64,000 nucleotides of DNA, taken from assembly GCF_003063435.1 (NCBI RefSeq), contig NZ_NESL01000004.1, forward strand, positions 62,001-126,000, read 5' to 3'. The DNA comes from Limnohabitans sp. 2KL-1 (lineage in GTDB: Bacteria > Pseudomonadota > Gammaproteobacteria > Burkholderiales > Burkholderiaceae_C). The translations under genes and the position numbers were made by a program. Positions 38,492 through 50,029 of this stretch are shown here, one piece after another. The notes beneath the pieces were generated by a model. The model searched no databases and had not been told where the DNA came from. It was given only the letters and a program-made list of their open reading frames with translations. Each line of letters starts with the position of its first letter. Position 1 is the stretch's first letter.

Positions 38492-39559
38492 ATGTCTGAT
38501 TCAATGAGCTCCTTGCAAGTCAGTCTGGCGGTCATCGGCGGTTTGACCTTGGTGGCCGTGGTGGCCTACAACTACTGGACTTCCCGCAAGAATTCCCCCC
38601 GTCAGGCCGAACCGAACCGCGAATTCGCACCCCTGGCCCAGGAGCCGCGGCTGGACATGGAGCCGGTCAGCCCGCTGCGCGAGCCCCTTGAGCCGACCAT
38701 GACCGACGACTTTGCCAACCTGCCGCAACCCGAGCGCAAAACCCACCTGGACGCCTTGATCGATGTGATCGCGCCCATTGAGGTGGACCAGCCGGTTTCG
38801 GGTGAAGCCGCTTTGGCGGCCATGCCGGTGACCCGGCGCGTGGGCACCAAACCATTTTTTATCGAAGGCAGCGTGCAAGCAGGCGGGCCTTGGGCACCAT
38901 TGATGCCTGGCCGCCGTTACACCGCTTTTCAGGCGGGTGTGCAGTTGGCCAACCGCGTGGGTGCCCTCAACAACATCGAGTTTTCAGAGTTTGTGGTCAA
39001 AACCCAGGCTTTTGCCGATGCGGTGGGCGGCACCCCCACTTTCAGCGACATGCTGGAAGAAGTCGGTCGTGCGCGTGAACTGGACCAGTTTGCCAACGTG
39101 CACGACGCCCTGTTGAGCTTTACCCTGTACGCGCGCGAAGCCGCCTGGAGCCCCGGTTACATCCAGCAGCATGCGGCCCGGTTGGGGTTCCTGCCCGGCT
39201 CCATGCCCGGGCGGATGGTGTTGCCCAGCGCAACGGCAGGCACCCCGGCTGTGTTGTCCTTGACCTTTGACACCCAAGCGGCCATGGCCGAAGACCCTGC
39301 TTTGTCCGCCATCCGTTCGTTTGCCTTGACCTTGGATGTGCCTCAGATCGCCCGTGAAGACCAGGCCTTTGAGCGACTGCGCGAAGCCGCCCGGTCGCTG
39401 GCGGACAACATGGACGGTTTGGTGACCGATGGCGGCGGACGGGTTCTGAGTGAAGCCGAGTTGGACCAAATCGGCAACGACTTGCGCCAACTCTACGATG
39501 CGCTGGATGCCCGCGAGTTGTCTGCCGGTTCGCCCCAAGCGCGTCGCCTGTTTTCTTGA
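38492..39559 (+). CDS. zipA: cell division protein ZipA
   Basis: Bitopic membrane protein of 355 residues that anchors FtsZ. It has a single N-terminal membrane helix (about 9-28, VSLAVIGGLTLVAVVAYNYW), a Pro/Glu-rich linker (about 35-110) and a C-terminal FtsZ-binding fold (about 210-345). Sequence is divergent from the E. coli protein, but the smc-zipA-ligA order is strongly conserved in betaproteobacteria. Followed by ligA after 12 bases. Confidence 0.85.
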   Translation: MSDSMSSLQVSLAVIGGLTLVAVVAYNYWTSRKNSPRQAEPNREFAPLAQEPRLDMEPVSPLREPLEPTMTDDFANLPQPERKTHLDALIDVIAPIEVDQPVSGEAALAAMPVTRRVGTKPFFIEGSVQAGGPWAPLMPGRRYTAFQAGVQLANRVGALNNIEFSEFVVKTQAFADAVGGTPTFSDMLEEVGRARELDQFANVHDALLSFTLYAREAAWSPGYIQQHAARLGFLPGSMPGRMVLPSATAGTPAVLSLTFDTQAAMAEDPALSAIRSFALTLDVPQIAREDQAFERLREAARSLADNMDGLVTDGGGRVLSEAELDQIGNDLRQLYDALDARELSAGSPQARRLFS

Positions 39560-41713
<2,154 letters not shown>

Positions 41714-41790
41714 AGGTTCGTGGGTGCGGCTTTTGACTCCAAGGCCGACACCGAGACACCCACCGGCACCCCAAACAGCCCCGGGAAAAC

Positions 41791-42330
41791 TCAATCGTCC
41801 TCGGCGGCGCTGATCTCGGGGAACAGCACTTCGGTGAAGCCAAAGCGGCTGAAGTCGCGCACCCGCATGGGGTAGAGCTTGCCGATCAGGTGGTCGCATT
41901 CGTGCTGCACCACGCGCGCATGAAAACCGTCCACCGTGCGGTCGATGGGCGTGCCTTTTTCGTCGAAACCGGTGTAACGGATGCGCGCCCAGCGCGGCAC
42001 CACACCGCGCAAGCCGGGCACCGACAGGCAGCCTTCCCAATCGTCCTCTTCTTCGGCACCCAAGGGCGTGATCTCCGGGTTGATCAGCACCGTGCGCGGC
42101 ACCAGCGGGCGGTCCGGGTAACGCGGGTTGACGGCGGTGCTGCCAAAAATGACGACTTGCAGGTTCACGCCAATCTGCGGCGCAGCCAGGCCCGCGCCAT
42201 TCACCTCCGCCATGGACTCGCGCATGTCGGCAATCAGGGCATGCAACTCGGGCGAGTCAAAAGTGGTCACGGGCTCGGCCACGCGCAGCAAACGCGCATC
42301 GCCCATTTTGAGGATCTCACGAACGGTCAT
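41791..42330 (-). CDS. def: peptide deformylase
   Basis: Metalloenzyme of 179 residues removing the formyl group from nascent proteins. All three motifs are intact: [18 protein letters not shown] and [10 protein letters not shown] (metal ligands Cys, His, His). ATG 42330 starts [20 protein letters not shown]. It is convergent with ligA (77-base gap with no clear terminator) and lies nine bases after the six-repeat protein gene. No fmt partner is adjacent, so it may be one of two deformylases; this is inference. Confidence 0.95.
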   Translation of the reverse strand: MTVREILKMGDARLLRVAEPVTTFDSPELHALIADMRESMAEVNGAGLAAPQIGVNLQVVIFGSTAVNPRYPDRPLVPRTVLINPEITPLGAEEEDDWEGCLSVPGLRGVVPRWARIRYTGFDEKGTPIDRTVDGFHARVVQHECDHLIGKLYPMRVRDFSRFGFTEVLFPEISAAEDD

Positions 42331-42339
42331 GGTCAGGTC

Positions 42340-42735
42340 TCACATGAAAAAATAAAAGAACACAATCATCTGCATGCGCCGCAGCCCATCGGCACGGCCA
42401 AGCTGGCGACCCGACGCATCGTAGAGCCGCTCGCCGTCCATGCGGCCCATGAGCGAGCCCGAAGCGCTGTACAGCCGCTCGCCATCGATGCGGCCGATCT
42501 GACTGCCCGAGGCGCTGTACACACGGTCCCCATCGATGCGCCCCAGTTGCCGACCCGAAGCGCCATACACGCGTTCTGCGTCGACCCGCCCGATCTGCTG
42601 GCCCGACGCGTTGTAAAAACGCTCGGCATCCACGCGGCCCAAAGCCCGACCGTTGCTGTCATACACGCGCTGCGCAAAAGCGGCGGGCATCAGCAGACTC
42701 AGAACAAGCAGGGCGGTGGTCAGGCGAAGGGTCAT
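42340..42735 (-). CDS. secreted protein of six 16-residue repeats (beta-flower-like)
   Basis: Protein of 131 residues. A signal peptide (1-21, TALLVLSLLMPAAFA) is followed by six consecutive 16-residue repeats (23-118) with the consensus RVYsASGrQlGRiDgE, then a 13-residue tail with hydrophobic end (IVFFYFFM). The pattern resembles what is called the 5-fold beta-flower family, from memory. The function is unknown. ATG 42735 is chosen for the signal peptide. It lies nine bases before def and may share its transcript. Confidence 0.7.
   Translation of the reverse strand: MTLRLTTALLVLSLLMPAAFAQRVYDSNGRALGRVDAERFYNASGQQIGRVDAERVYGASGRQLGRIDGDRVYSASGSQIGRIDGERLYSASGSLMGRMDGERLYDASGRQLGRADGLRRMQMIVFFYFFM
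42382..42669 (-). repeat. six tandem 48-bp coding repeats
   Basis: The 16-codon repeats of the small secreted protein are visible at DNA level too, about 48 bases per unit, with the third-position differences expected of fairly old duplications. Confidence 0.85.
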
Positions 42736-42798
42736 GGGGCATTCATTTTCGCAGAGCTGCATGGATCAGGGAGCAAACCGCCGATGGCATCCCCTCTT

Positions 42799-42824
42799 GC
42801 TCAGGCGATGCGCAGCGCCTGAGC
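42799..42824. other. perfect 9-bp stem hairpin in the mfd to six-repeat gap
   Basis: GCTCAGGCG (42799-42807) pairs with CGCCTGAGC (42816-42824) across an eight-base loop. No T-run follows on either strand. The rest of 42736-42952 shows no gene. Confidence 0.5.
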
Positions 42825-42952
42825 AGTTTGCTCGTTCAATGGTTCATCACGCACGGGCTTATCTGCCAAGCGTCCGGTCACGGCCAGACGTGCCTGCGGC
42901 CCGGCATGCATCAGCCGCGTGATGTGCCCAAGCCTTGATTTCACCAGTTCCC

Positions 42953-45900
42953 TTAAGCCGCCACCTCAACCTTCGGCGTCCCCAAACTCCTGAGCACATC
43001 CCGCACCATCTGCGCCCGCGCCTTGGGGTCAGGCAGTTCACGCTCAATGCGCAGTTTGTCGTTGCCCGCCAGCTTGATGTGTTTGTTTTTCTGGATCAGG
43101 CCAATGATGGCCATGGGGTCCACGGGTGGGTTGGGCTTGAATGTGATCTGGATGACGCCCGGGGCGGCGTCGACCTTGATGACGCCATAGGGCTGGGTCA
43201 GCACGCGCAGGCGGTGCACGTCCACCAGGGTTTGCGCTTGCGGGGGCAGCTTGCCAAAGCGGTCCACCAGTTCTTCGAGCAAGGCGTCGATTTGGTCGCT
43301 GGTTTTGGCGGTGGCCAGCTTTTTGTAAAAGCTCAGGCGCAGGTGCACGTCGCCGCAGTAGTCGTTGGGCAGCAGGGCGGGGGCGTGCAGGTTGATGTCG
43401 GTGGTGGCGGTGAGCGGGTTGAGCAAATCGGGCTCTTTGCCCAACTTCAAGCATCGCACCGCTTCGGACAGCATTTCGTTGTAGAGCTGAAAACCCACTT
43501 CGAGCATGTTGCCGCTCTGGTTTTCGCCCAACACTTCGCCCGCGCCACGGATCTCAAGGTCGTGCATGGCCAAATAAAAGCCGCTGCCCAGTTCTTCCAT
43601 TTGCTGGATCGCGTCCAGCCGCTGGGCGGCTTGTTTGGTCAGGCCTTCGATCTCGGGCACCATCAAATACGCATAGGCTTGGTGGTGCGAGCGGCCCACG
43701 CGCCCGCGCAGTTGGTGCAGTTGGGCCAGGCCGAACTTGTCGGCTCGAGAGATCACGATGGTGTTGGCCGTGGGCACGTCGATGCCGGTTTCGATGATGG
43801 TCGAGCACAGCAAGATGTTGTAGCGCTGGGCCACAAAGTCGCGCATGACGCGCTCCAGCTCGCGCTCGGGCATCTGGCCGTGGGCCACGGCGATGCGGGC
43901 TTCGGGCAGGATTTCTTCGAGCTTTTGCTTGCGGTTCTCGATGGTCTCGACCTCGTTGTGCAAAAAGTAGCACTGGCCGCCGCGCTTGAGTTCGCGCAGC
44001 ACCGCCTCGCGGATCACGCCCGTGCCTTCGTTGCGCACAAAGGTCTTGATGGCCAAGCGGCGTTGCGGCGCAGTCGCAATCACGCTCAAATCGCGCAGGC
44101 CTTCCAATGCCATGCCCATGGTGCGGGGGATGGGTGTGGCGGTGAGCGTGAGCACATCGACCTCAGCCCGAAGGCCTTTCATGGCCTCTTTGTGGCGCAC
44201 GCCAAAGCGGTGTTCCTCGTCGATGATGAGCAGGCCCAAGTCGTGGAATTTGGTGGATTCGCTCAGCAGCTTGTGTGTGCCGACCACGATGTCCACCGTG
44301 CCGTCGGCAATGCCTTTGAGGGCAGCGGTGACTTCTTTGCCCGAGCGAAAGCGCGAGACTTCGGCCACCTTGACGGGCCATTTGGCAAAGCGGTCTTTGA
44401 GGGTTTGGTAGTGCTGCTCGGCCAGCAGCGTGGTGGGGGCCAGCAGGGCGACTTGCTTGCCGCCCGTGACGGCCACAAAAGCAGCGCGCAGCGCCACCTC
44501 GGTCTTGCCAAAGCCCACGTCGCCACACACGAGGCGGTCCATCGGGCGGGGGCTGATCATGTCTTGGATGACGCAGTGGATGGCGGCCTTTTGGTCGGCG
44601 GTTTCTTCAAAGCCAAAGTCGTTGGCAAAGGTCTCGTAGTCCTGCGGGCTATAGCGGAAGGGGTGCCCCTCTCGTGCAGCGCGGCGGGCGTAGATGTTGA
44701 GCAACTCGGCGGCGGCGTCGCGCACCTGCTCGGCGGCGCGGCGTTTGGCCTTTTCCCATTGGCCCGAGCCCAGCTTGTGCAGTGGCGCTTCGTCGGCGCT
44801 CACGCCTGTGTAGCGGCCAATCAGCTGCAGCTGGCTCACAGGCACATAGAGCGTGGCTTTGTCGGCGTATTCCAGGTGCAAAAACTCTTGCAGGGCGGGC
44901 GTGCCGTCTTCGTTTTTCTGGCCCATGTCCATGTTGACCAGACCCCGGTAACGGCCAATGCCGTGCGCGCTGTGCACCACCGGGTCGCCCACATTCAGCT
45001 CGCTCAGGTCTTTGATCAGCGCCTCCACGTCGCTGACCTGTTCTTGCTTTTTGCGGCGGCGGGTGACCGCCCCTGCGGCGAAGAGTTCGGTTTCTGTGAC
45101 CAGGTCGATGTTGTGCTCGAACCAGTGAAAACCGCTGACCAGCGCCGCTGTGGCGATGCCGACTTTTTCGTCGCTGGTCAAAAACTCTTGCAGGTTGTCG
45201 AACACCGGGGGCGTGAGGCCGCTGGAGCGCACGAAGTCCAGCAGGCTTTCGCGGCGGCCATCACTTTCGGCCAGGATCAGCACCCGGCTGGCGCTGCTGC
45301 GGATGTGGGCTTGCAAGCGCGACAGCGGATCTTCGGCACCGCGCACCACCGTCAGCTCGGGCAGGGGCTGGGCCAAGGCGTTGTCGGCCACATCGCTGGT
45401 GCCGGGTCGCAGGGCCAGTTGTGCATGGCCGTTGGTCAGGGTGTAGAACTGCTCGGCGCTCAAAAACAGCGCATCGGGCGGCAGCACGGGCCGCTCGGGG
45501 TCGCCCTGCACCAGCCGAAAGCGGTCGCGGGTGTCTTGCCAAAAGCGCTGAAAGGCGGGCTCCAGATCGCCGTGCAGCACCACGGTGGCCGCATCGGCTT
45601 GGCCAGCGCCCAGGTAATCAAACACCGTGGCGGTTTCTTCAAAAAACAGCGGCAGGTAATACTCGATGCCCGCCGTGGCCACGCCGTTGCCCATGTCTTT
45701 GTAGATGCGGCTTTTCGTCGGGTCTCCTTCGAGCAGTTCGCGCCAGCGGCTTCGGAAACGCGCACGGGCGGCCTCGTCCATGGGGAACTCACGCCCGGGC
45801 AGCAAGCGCACCTCGGGTACGGGGTAGAGGCTGCGCTGGCTGTCGGGGTCAAAGGTCCGGATGCTGTCGATTTCGTCGTCGAACAGGTCCACCCGGTAAG

Positions 45901-46444
45901 GCACCAGCGAGCCCATGGGGAACAAATCAATCAGGCCGCCGCGCACCGCGTATTCGCCGGGGCTGACCACCTGGCTGACGTGTGAGTAGCCCGCCAAAGT
46001 CAGCTGGGCCTTGAGTTGGGCTTCGTCGAGCTTTTGCTTGACCTTGAATTCAAAGGTGTAGCCCGCCAAAAAGGACGGCGGGGCCAGCCGGTACAGCGCT
46101 GTGGTGGCGGGCACCAGCACCACGTCGGCGCTCTCGGCGTGGTTGCGCTGCTTAATGCGCCACAGCGTGGCCAAGCGCTCGCTGATCAGGTCCTGGTGCG
46201 GCGAAAACGTGTCGTACGGCAGTGTTTCCCAGTCGGGGAACATCACGCAGCGCAGGTCGGGCGCAAAAAACACCAGCTCGTCCATCAGGCGCTGGGCATC
46301 GGCCGCGTCACTGGTGACGATGGCGACTAGCTTGCCTGCTTTCTTTTCGCGCTGGGCCAGTTGGGCCAGCAAGACGGCATCGGCCGAGCCGGCGGGGCGG
46401 GGCAGGGTGAAACGTTTGCCGGTAATCAAGCTGGGCAGTTGCAT
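42953..46444 (-). CDS. mfd: transcription-repair coupling factor
   Basis: Large ATPase of 1163 residues that removes RNA polymerase stalled at lesions and recruits UvrA. The N-terminal UvrB-homology module (about 1-330) precedes the RNA-polymerase interacting domain (around DPVVHSAHGIGRYRG), then RecG-like motor domains with Walker A GDVGFGKTE, IIDEEHRFG and QLRGRVGRSHHQAYAYL, and a C-terminal D7. ATG 46444 begins MQLPSLITGKRFTLPRPAG; the open frame upstream is not Mfd-like. It is divergent from ispD. Confidence 0.95.
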   Translation of the reverse strand: MQLPSLITGKRFTLPRPAGSADAVLLAQLAQREKKAGKLVAIVTSDAADAQRLMDELVFFAPDLRCVMFPDWETLPYDTFSPHQDLISERLATLWRIKQRNHAESADVVLVPATTALYRLAPPSFLAGYTFEFKVKQKLDEAQLKAQLTLAGYSHVSQVVSPGEYAVRGGLIDLFPMGSLVPYRVDLFDDEIDSIRTFDPDSQRSLYPVPEVRLLPGREFPMDEAARARFRSRWRELLEGDPTKSRIYKDMGNGVATAGIEYYLPLFFEETATVFDYLGAGQADAATVVLHGDLEPAFQRFWQDTRDRFRLVQGDPERPVLPPDALFLSAEQFYTLTNGHAQLALRPGTSDVADNALAQPLPELTVVRGAEDPLSRLQAHIRSSASRVLILAESDGRRESLLDFVRSSGLTPPVFDNLQEFLTSDEKVGIATAALVSGFHWFEHNIDLVTETELFAAGAVTRRRKKQEQVSDVEALIKDLSELNVGDPVVHSAHGIGRYRGLVNMDMGQKNEDGTPALQEFLHLEYADKATLYVPVSQLQLIGRYTGVSADEAPLHKLGSGQWEKAKRRAAEQVRDAAAELLNIYARRAAREGHPFRYSPQDYETFANDFGFEETADQKAAIHCVIQDMISPRPMDRLVCGDVGFGKTEVALRAAFVAVTGGKQVALLAPTTLLAEQHYQTLKDRFAKWPVKVAEVSRFRSGKEVTAALKGIADGTVDIVVGTHKLLSESTKFHDLGLLIIDEEHRFGVRHKEAMKGLRAEVDVLTLTATPIPRTMGMALEGLRDLSVIATAPQRRLAIKTFVRNEGTGVIREAVLRELKRGGQCYFLHNEVETIENRKQKLEEILPEARIAVAHGQMPERELERVMRDFVAQRYNILLCSTIIETGIDVPTANTIVISRADKFGLAQLHQLRGRVGRSHHQAYAYLMVPEIEGLTKQAAQRLDAIQQMEELGSGFYLAMHDLEIRGAGEVLGENQSGNMLEVGFQLYNEMLSEAVRCLKLGKEPDLLNPLTATTDINLHAPALLPNDYCGDVHLRLSFYKKLATAKTSDQIDALLEELVDRFGKLPPQAQTLVDVHRLRVLTQPYGVIKVDAAPGVIQITFKPNPPVDPMAIIGLIQKNKHIKLAGNDKLRIERELPDPKARAQMVRDVLRSLGTPKVEVAA

Positions 46445-46467
46445 GGTGGCGATGGGCAATGGCGATG

Positions 46468-46507
46468 AAAAAAGCAGAACACCCCCCGCCGAAAAGGAGG
46501 GGGGTGT
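46468..46507 (-). promoter_or_regulatory. terminator-like hairpin upstream of mfd
   Basis: ACACCCCCC (46479-46487 on plus) pairs with GGGGGGTGT (46499-46507). Read on the minus strand it is followed by TCTGC and six T, ending 24 bases before the mfd ATG. It looks like an attenuator in the mfd leader, since no other minus-strand gene precedes it. Confidence 0.5.
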
Positions 46508-46584
46508 GCGAATGTCGATTGGCTTTGATTTTAGAGGCTTTGCGTCGTTCGGCAGGTCGGCGGTGCGCGATAAGCACTGTGTTC

Positions 46585-46652
46585 GGTCGGCGGCTTCAGC
46601 CCCGACAGGGTCTGCTGTAACGCAGGCATTTGTCGGGGCTGAAGCCATCGAC
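46585..46652. repeat. long inverted repeat between mfd and ispD (REP-like)
   Basis: GGCTTCAGCCCCGACA (46592-46607) is matched perfectly by TGTCGGGGCTGAAGCC (46631-46646), spacer 23 bases; with two mismatches the arms extend to 23 bases. Each arm also has an internal GGCT-AGCC palindrome. The layout is that of a paired REP element. Confidence 0.75.
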
Positions 46653-46675
46653 CTACAAAACTACAATGTCAGCTT

Positions 46676-47389
46676 ATGACCGAACGCATTGCCTTGGCAC
46701 GTTTCCACGCCCTCATCCCTTGTGCCGGTACGGGCAGCCGTGCAGGCACCGCCCAGCCGAAGCAATACCAACAGGTGGCCGGACAACCCATGGTCATGCA
46801 CACGGTGCAGGCCTTGGCGCAGGTGCCTCAACTGGCCAGTGGCTGGGTGATTTTGTCGGCCGACGATGACCATGGCTGGGCCGAGCAAGGCTGGCCCGAG
46901 CGTTTCAGGCGGGTGGCTTGCGGTGGCGCGAGCCGCGCCGAGAGCGTTTTCAATGGCCTGAAGGCCATGCTGGCAGCAGGCCTTGACCCGCAAGATTGGG
47001 TGCTGGTACACGACGCGGCGCGTTGCCTGGTCTCGCCCGAATCGGTGAGCCGCCTGATCGACACGTGCCAGCACGACGCGGTAGGCGGCCTGCTGGCCCT
47101 GCCTTTGCCCGACACGCTCAAAAGCGAGGAGGGCGGTCGCGTGGCGGCCACGGTGCCGCGTGAGCACAAGTGGCTGGCGCAAACGCCGCAGATGTTCCGC
47201 TTGCAGATGCTGCACGATGCCCTGGCCGATGTGGCGGGCAGTGGCTTTGCGGGCATCACCGACGAGGCCAGCGCCATCGAGCGGTGGGGTTTGATGCCCC
47301 GACTGATCGAAGGTTCGGCGCAGAATTTCAAAGTCACTTACCCGGCCGATTTCGCGTTGGCCGAAGCCATTTTGAGGAGCAGAGCGTGA
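46676..47389 (+). CDS. ispD: 2-C-methyl-D-erythritol 4-phosphate cytidylyltransferase
   Basis: MEP-pathway enzyme (237 residues) that makes CDP-methylerythritol for isoprenoids. The CTP loop [29 protein letters not shown], the [11 protein letters not shown] site and TDEASAIE are typical. The terminal AGA-GCG-TGA overlaps the ispF ATG by one base (TGATG). It runs with ispF, the next but one step in the same pathway; ispE is not here. Confidence 0.96.
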   Translation: MTERIALARFHALIPCAGTGSRAGTAQPKQYQQVAGQPMVMHTVQALAQVPQLASGWVILSADDDHGWAEQGWPERFRRVACGGASRAESVFNGLKAMLAAGLDPQDWVLVHDAARCLVSPESVSRLIDTCQHDAVGGLLALPLPDTLKSEEGGRVAATVPREHKWLAQTPQMFRLQMLHDALADVAGSGFAGITDEASAIERWGLMPRLIEGSAQNFKVTYPADFALAEAILRSRA

Positions 47390-47868
47390 TGAACATCCGC
47401 ATTGGAGAAGGCTGGGACGTGCATGCCCTGGTGCCGGGTCGCCAACTGATTTTGGGCGGGGTGGAGATTCCCCACACTACGGGCCTGCTCGGCCATTCAG
47501 ACGCCGATGTGCTGCTGCACGCCATCACCGATGCGGTGCTGGGCGCAGCGGGTTTGGGCGACATTGGGCGGCATTTTCCGGACACGGATGCGCAGTTCAA
47601 GGGCGCAGACTCGTCGGTGCTTTTGCAAGAGGCCATGCGCCGCGTGCGCGAAAAGGGCTGGGAGTTGGTGAACGTGGACAGCACCATCGTGGCCCAGGCC
47701 CCCAAGCTCGCCCCGCACATGGCGGCCATCAACGCTGGCGTGGCCAAGGCGCTGGGCGTGCCAGCCGATCAGGTCAATGTGAAGGCCAAGACGGCCGAAA
47801 AGCTGGGGCCGATCGGCATGGGCCAAAGCATGGAGGCGAGGGCGGTGGCCTTGTTGGCTAAGCGCTGA
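47389..47868 (+). CDS. ispF: 2-C-methyl-D-erythritol 2,4-cyclodiphosphate synthase
   Basis: MEP-pathway enzyme of 159 residues forming the cyclodiphosphate. Zinc ligands are in GEGWDVHAL and [35 protein letters not shown] (quoted in parts of the known motif), with the [12 protein letters not shown] end. ATG 47389 overlaps the ispD stop. Convergent with the envZ-type kinase gene. Confidence 0.97.
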   Translation: MNIRIGEGWDVHALVPGRQLILGGVEIPHTTGLLGHSDADVLLHAITDAVLGAAGLGDIGRHFPDTDAQFKGADSSVLLQEAMRRVREKGWELVNVDSTIVAQAPKLAPHMAAINAGVAKALGVPADQVNVKAKTAEKLGPIGMGQSMEARAVALLAKR

Positions 47869-47917
47869 GCACGGTGATCGAGACACCGAGGCACCGGTCA
47901 CCCTCCTGCCCACAAGT

Positions 47918-49300
47918 TCAGGTCGCCGGTGCCTGCCTGAATTTCATCAAGGCCATCAGCCCACCTGCGCTGTTGTTGAACACCGAAAACGTGCCGCCCA
48001 TGCGCTGCACAGATCGCTCCACAATGGCCAGGCCCAGGCCAGAGCCGGTGGCAGAGGTTCTGGCGGCATCGCCCCTGAAAAAGGGTTGGGTGAGGTTTTT
48101 CAACGTGTCTTCTGACACCCCGGGACCCTGGTCGCGCACCCGCAGCAGCACCCAGCCGTCGTGCACCCGCGCCACGATCTCGACGCGGGTGATGCCGTCG
48201 CTGGGGCTTTGGCCATAACGGCGGGCGTTTTCCAGCAGGTTGGACATCACGCGGCCCAACTCGACGGGTTCGGCCATGACTTGCAGGTCCTCGCCGACAT
48301 CGACTGAAATTTCAAAGCGCTGGTTGTGACGCCAGGGCGCGATGCAGCGGCTGATGACCCCGGTCAGCAGGACGGGGCCCAATTCGGTGGCGTCAGGGCG
48401 GGCGTAATCGAGGAATTTGTCGATGATCTCGTCAAGTTGTTCGATGTCGGCGGCCATCAGTTCGCGCGCTTCGGCGTCGGCCACGCTCATCTCGGTTTCC
48501 AGCCGCAGGCGTGCCAAAGGTGTGCGCAAATCGTGTGAAATACCCGCCAGCATCAAGGCGCGTTCGGCTTCGATCTTGGCCAGCCTTTCGGCCATGCGGT
48601 TGAAGCCGATGTTGACTTCACGGATTTCGCTGGTGGCGGCACTTTCGTCCAGGGTAGGGCCGTCAAAGTGACCTTCGCGCACTTGGCTGGCGGCATAAGA
48701 CAAACGCTTGAGCGGCCGATTGATCAAACCCGCCATGATGGCGGCACCCAGCAATGACAGCGCAGTGGTCACGCTCAGCCAGATCACCCAGGCACTGCCG
48801 CCCAATGGTTTGAGGCGGGCCGAGTCCATTTGCAACCAGTAACTGTCGCGTTCGATTTGAAAGCCGATCCACAGGCCTTCTTCATCGTTGACCCGGGACG
48901 CCACCACGGTGCCGGTGCCCAGTCGCTTGATCATTTCTTCGGCCAGTCGGCTGTCCAAGCCGGAGGCCGAGAAGACCTCGATCTGGTCGCCCGGTTCACG
49001 TGTTTTGAGTCGGACGTCCTCTTCGTCGGCCAGCATTTTGAGCAAATAAACCCGTGCGATGGCATCGCTGTGCATCAGCGCGGTTTTGGTCAGGTTGACC
49101 ACCGTGGCGATTTGGTGTGCATTGCGCAAGATGCGGGGTTCGTATTCCTGCGTTTTGAACATCTGCAACCAGGCCACACTGCTGAAAAAAATCAGCATGG
49201 CCAACAAAATGAAGGTGCGCCAAAAAAGACTGACCTTCAGACGTGGGCCGGGCGCGGGATGAAGTGCATGGTCGCCCGCGTGGATGTCCGCATCCGTCAC
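47918..49300 (-). CDS. sensor histidine kinase, EnvZ-like
   Basis: Inner-membrane sensor of 460 residues. Transmembrane segments at about 26-46 and 170-192 enclose a periplasmic domain; a HAMP domain follows (about 190-245), then HisKA with phospho-accepting H256 in AGISHDLRTPLARL, and HATPase_c with N box (MSNLLENARRYG), DQGPGVSE and GSGLGLAIVERSV. It starts at GTG 49300, overlapping the regulator's TGA by four bases (GTGA), so the pair is translationally coupled. The signal is unknown; EnvZ is the nearest type, not proven identity. Confidence 0.9.
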   Translation of the reverse strand: MTDADIHAGDHALHPAPGPRLKVSLFWRTFILLAMLIFFSSVAWLQMFKTQEYEPRILRNAHQIATVVNLTKTALMHSDAIARVYLLKMLADEEDVRLKTREPGDQIEVFSASGLDSRLAEEMIKRLGTGTVVASRVNDEEGLWIGFQIERDSYWLQMDSARLKPLGGSAWVIWLSVTTALSLLGAAIMAGLINRPLKRLSYAASQVREGHFDGPTLDESAATSEIREVNIGFNRMAERLAKIEAERALMLAGISHDLRTPLARLRLETEMSVADAEARELMAADIEQLDEIIDKFLDYARPDATELGPVLLTGVISRCIAPWRHNQRFEISVDVGEDLQVMAEPVELGRVMSNLLENARRYGQSPSDGITRVEIVARVHDGWVLLRVRDQGPGVSEDTLKNLTQPFFRGDAARTSATGSGLGLAIVERSVQRMGGTFSVFNNSAGGLMALMKFRQAPAT

Positions 49301-50025
49301 GCTTGACCATCGGGCACAAACACATAGCCCACGCCCCAGACGGTCTGGATGATTTTGGGCGATGCCGGATCCACTTCGATCATCTTGCGCAAGCGTGAAA
49401 TCTGCACGTCGAGGCTGCGGTCAAAGGGCTCGAATTCGCGGCCACGGGCGAGCTGGGCCAGTTTGTCCCGGGTCAGCGATTGCCGGGGGTGACGAACCAG
49501 TGCTTTGAGCATGGCGAATTCCCCCGTGGTCAGCGGGATGCTCTGGCCGTTCTTGCTCAGCGAGCGTGCGCCCAGGTCCAGCTTGAAGGCACTGAAGCTG
49601 ATGACTTCGTCGTCGGACGAGGGCGAGCCCGGCAATTCCGTGGCAGGCCTGCGCCGCAACACGGCATGGATGCGGGCCAGCAACTCACGAGGGTTGAAAG
49701 GCTTGCCCAGATAATCGTCGGCGCCGATTTCCAGTCCGTTGATGCGGTCCACATCCTCGCCTTTGGCGGTCAGCATGATCACGGGCGTCTTGGTGCCCGT
49801 GGTGCGCAGACGCTTGCAGATGCTCAAGCCGTCTTCACCGGGCAGCATCAGGTCCAGAACGATCAGGTCAATGGTTTCGCGCAGCAAGATGCGGTCCAGT
49901 GCGCGGCCATCCTCGGCCAACAAAACGTCAAAACCCTCCTGCGACAAAAACCGGCGCAGCAGGTCGCGAATGCGGGCGTCGTCGTCGACGATGACGATTT
50001 TGTCCAGACGTGCAGAGGTGCTCAT
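49297..50025 (-). CDS. ompR: two-component response regulator, OmpR family
   Basis: Regulator of 242 residues. The receiver domain (about 8-122) has acidic pocket D14-D15-D16, phosphoacceptor D58 (VLDLMLPGEDG) and LTAKGE, Lys in GKPFNPREL. The C-terminal winged-helix DNA-binding domain (about 145-240) has LTTGEFAMLKALVRHPRQ and VQISRLRKMIE with VWGVGYVF. ATG 50025 gives the usual start. It runs directly into its kinase gene with a four-base overlap. Confidence 0.92.
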   Translation of the reverse strand: MSTSARLDKIVIVDDDARIRDLLRRFLSQEGFDVLLAEDGRALDRILLRETIDLIVLDLMLPGEDGLSICKRLRTTGTKTPVIMLTAKGEDVDRINGLEIGADDYLGKPFNPRELLARIHAVLRRRPATELPGSPSSDDEVISFSAFKLDLGARSLSKNGQSIPLTTGEFAMLKALVRHPRQSLTRDKLAQLARGREFEPFDRSLDVQISRLRKMIEVDPASPKIIQTVWGVGYVFVPDGQA

Positions 50026-50029
50026 GTTC

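Noticed and set aside
42935-45985. Long plus-strand open frame opposite mfd
   Set aside because: Antisense to a clear, full-length mfd; low-complexity Gly/Val/His/Gln composition typical of complementary frames.
47889-47944. 9-base inverted repeat AGGCACCGG / CCGGTGCCT at the ispF-envZ junction as a terminator
   Set aside because: The loop is 38 bases and no T-run follows on either strand; the right arm lies within the kinase coding sequence.
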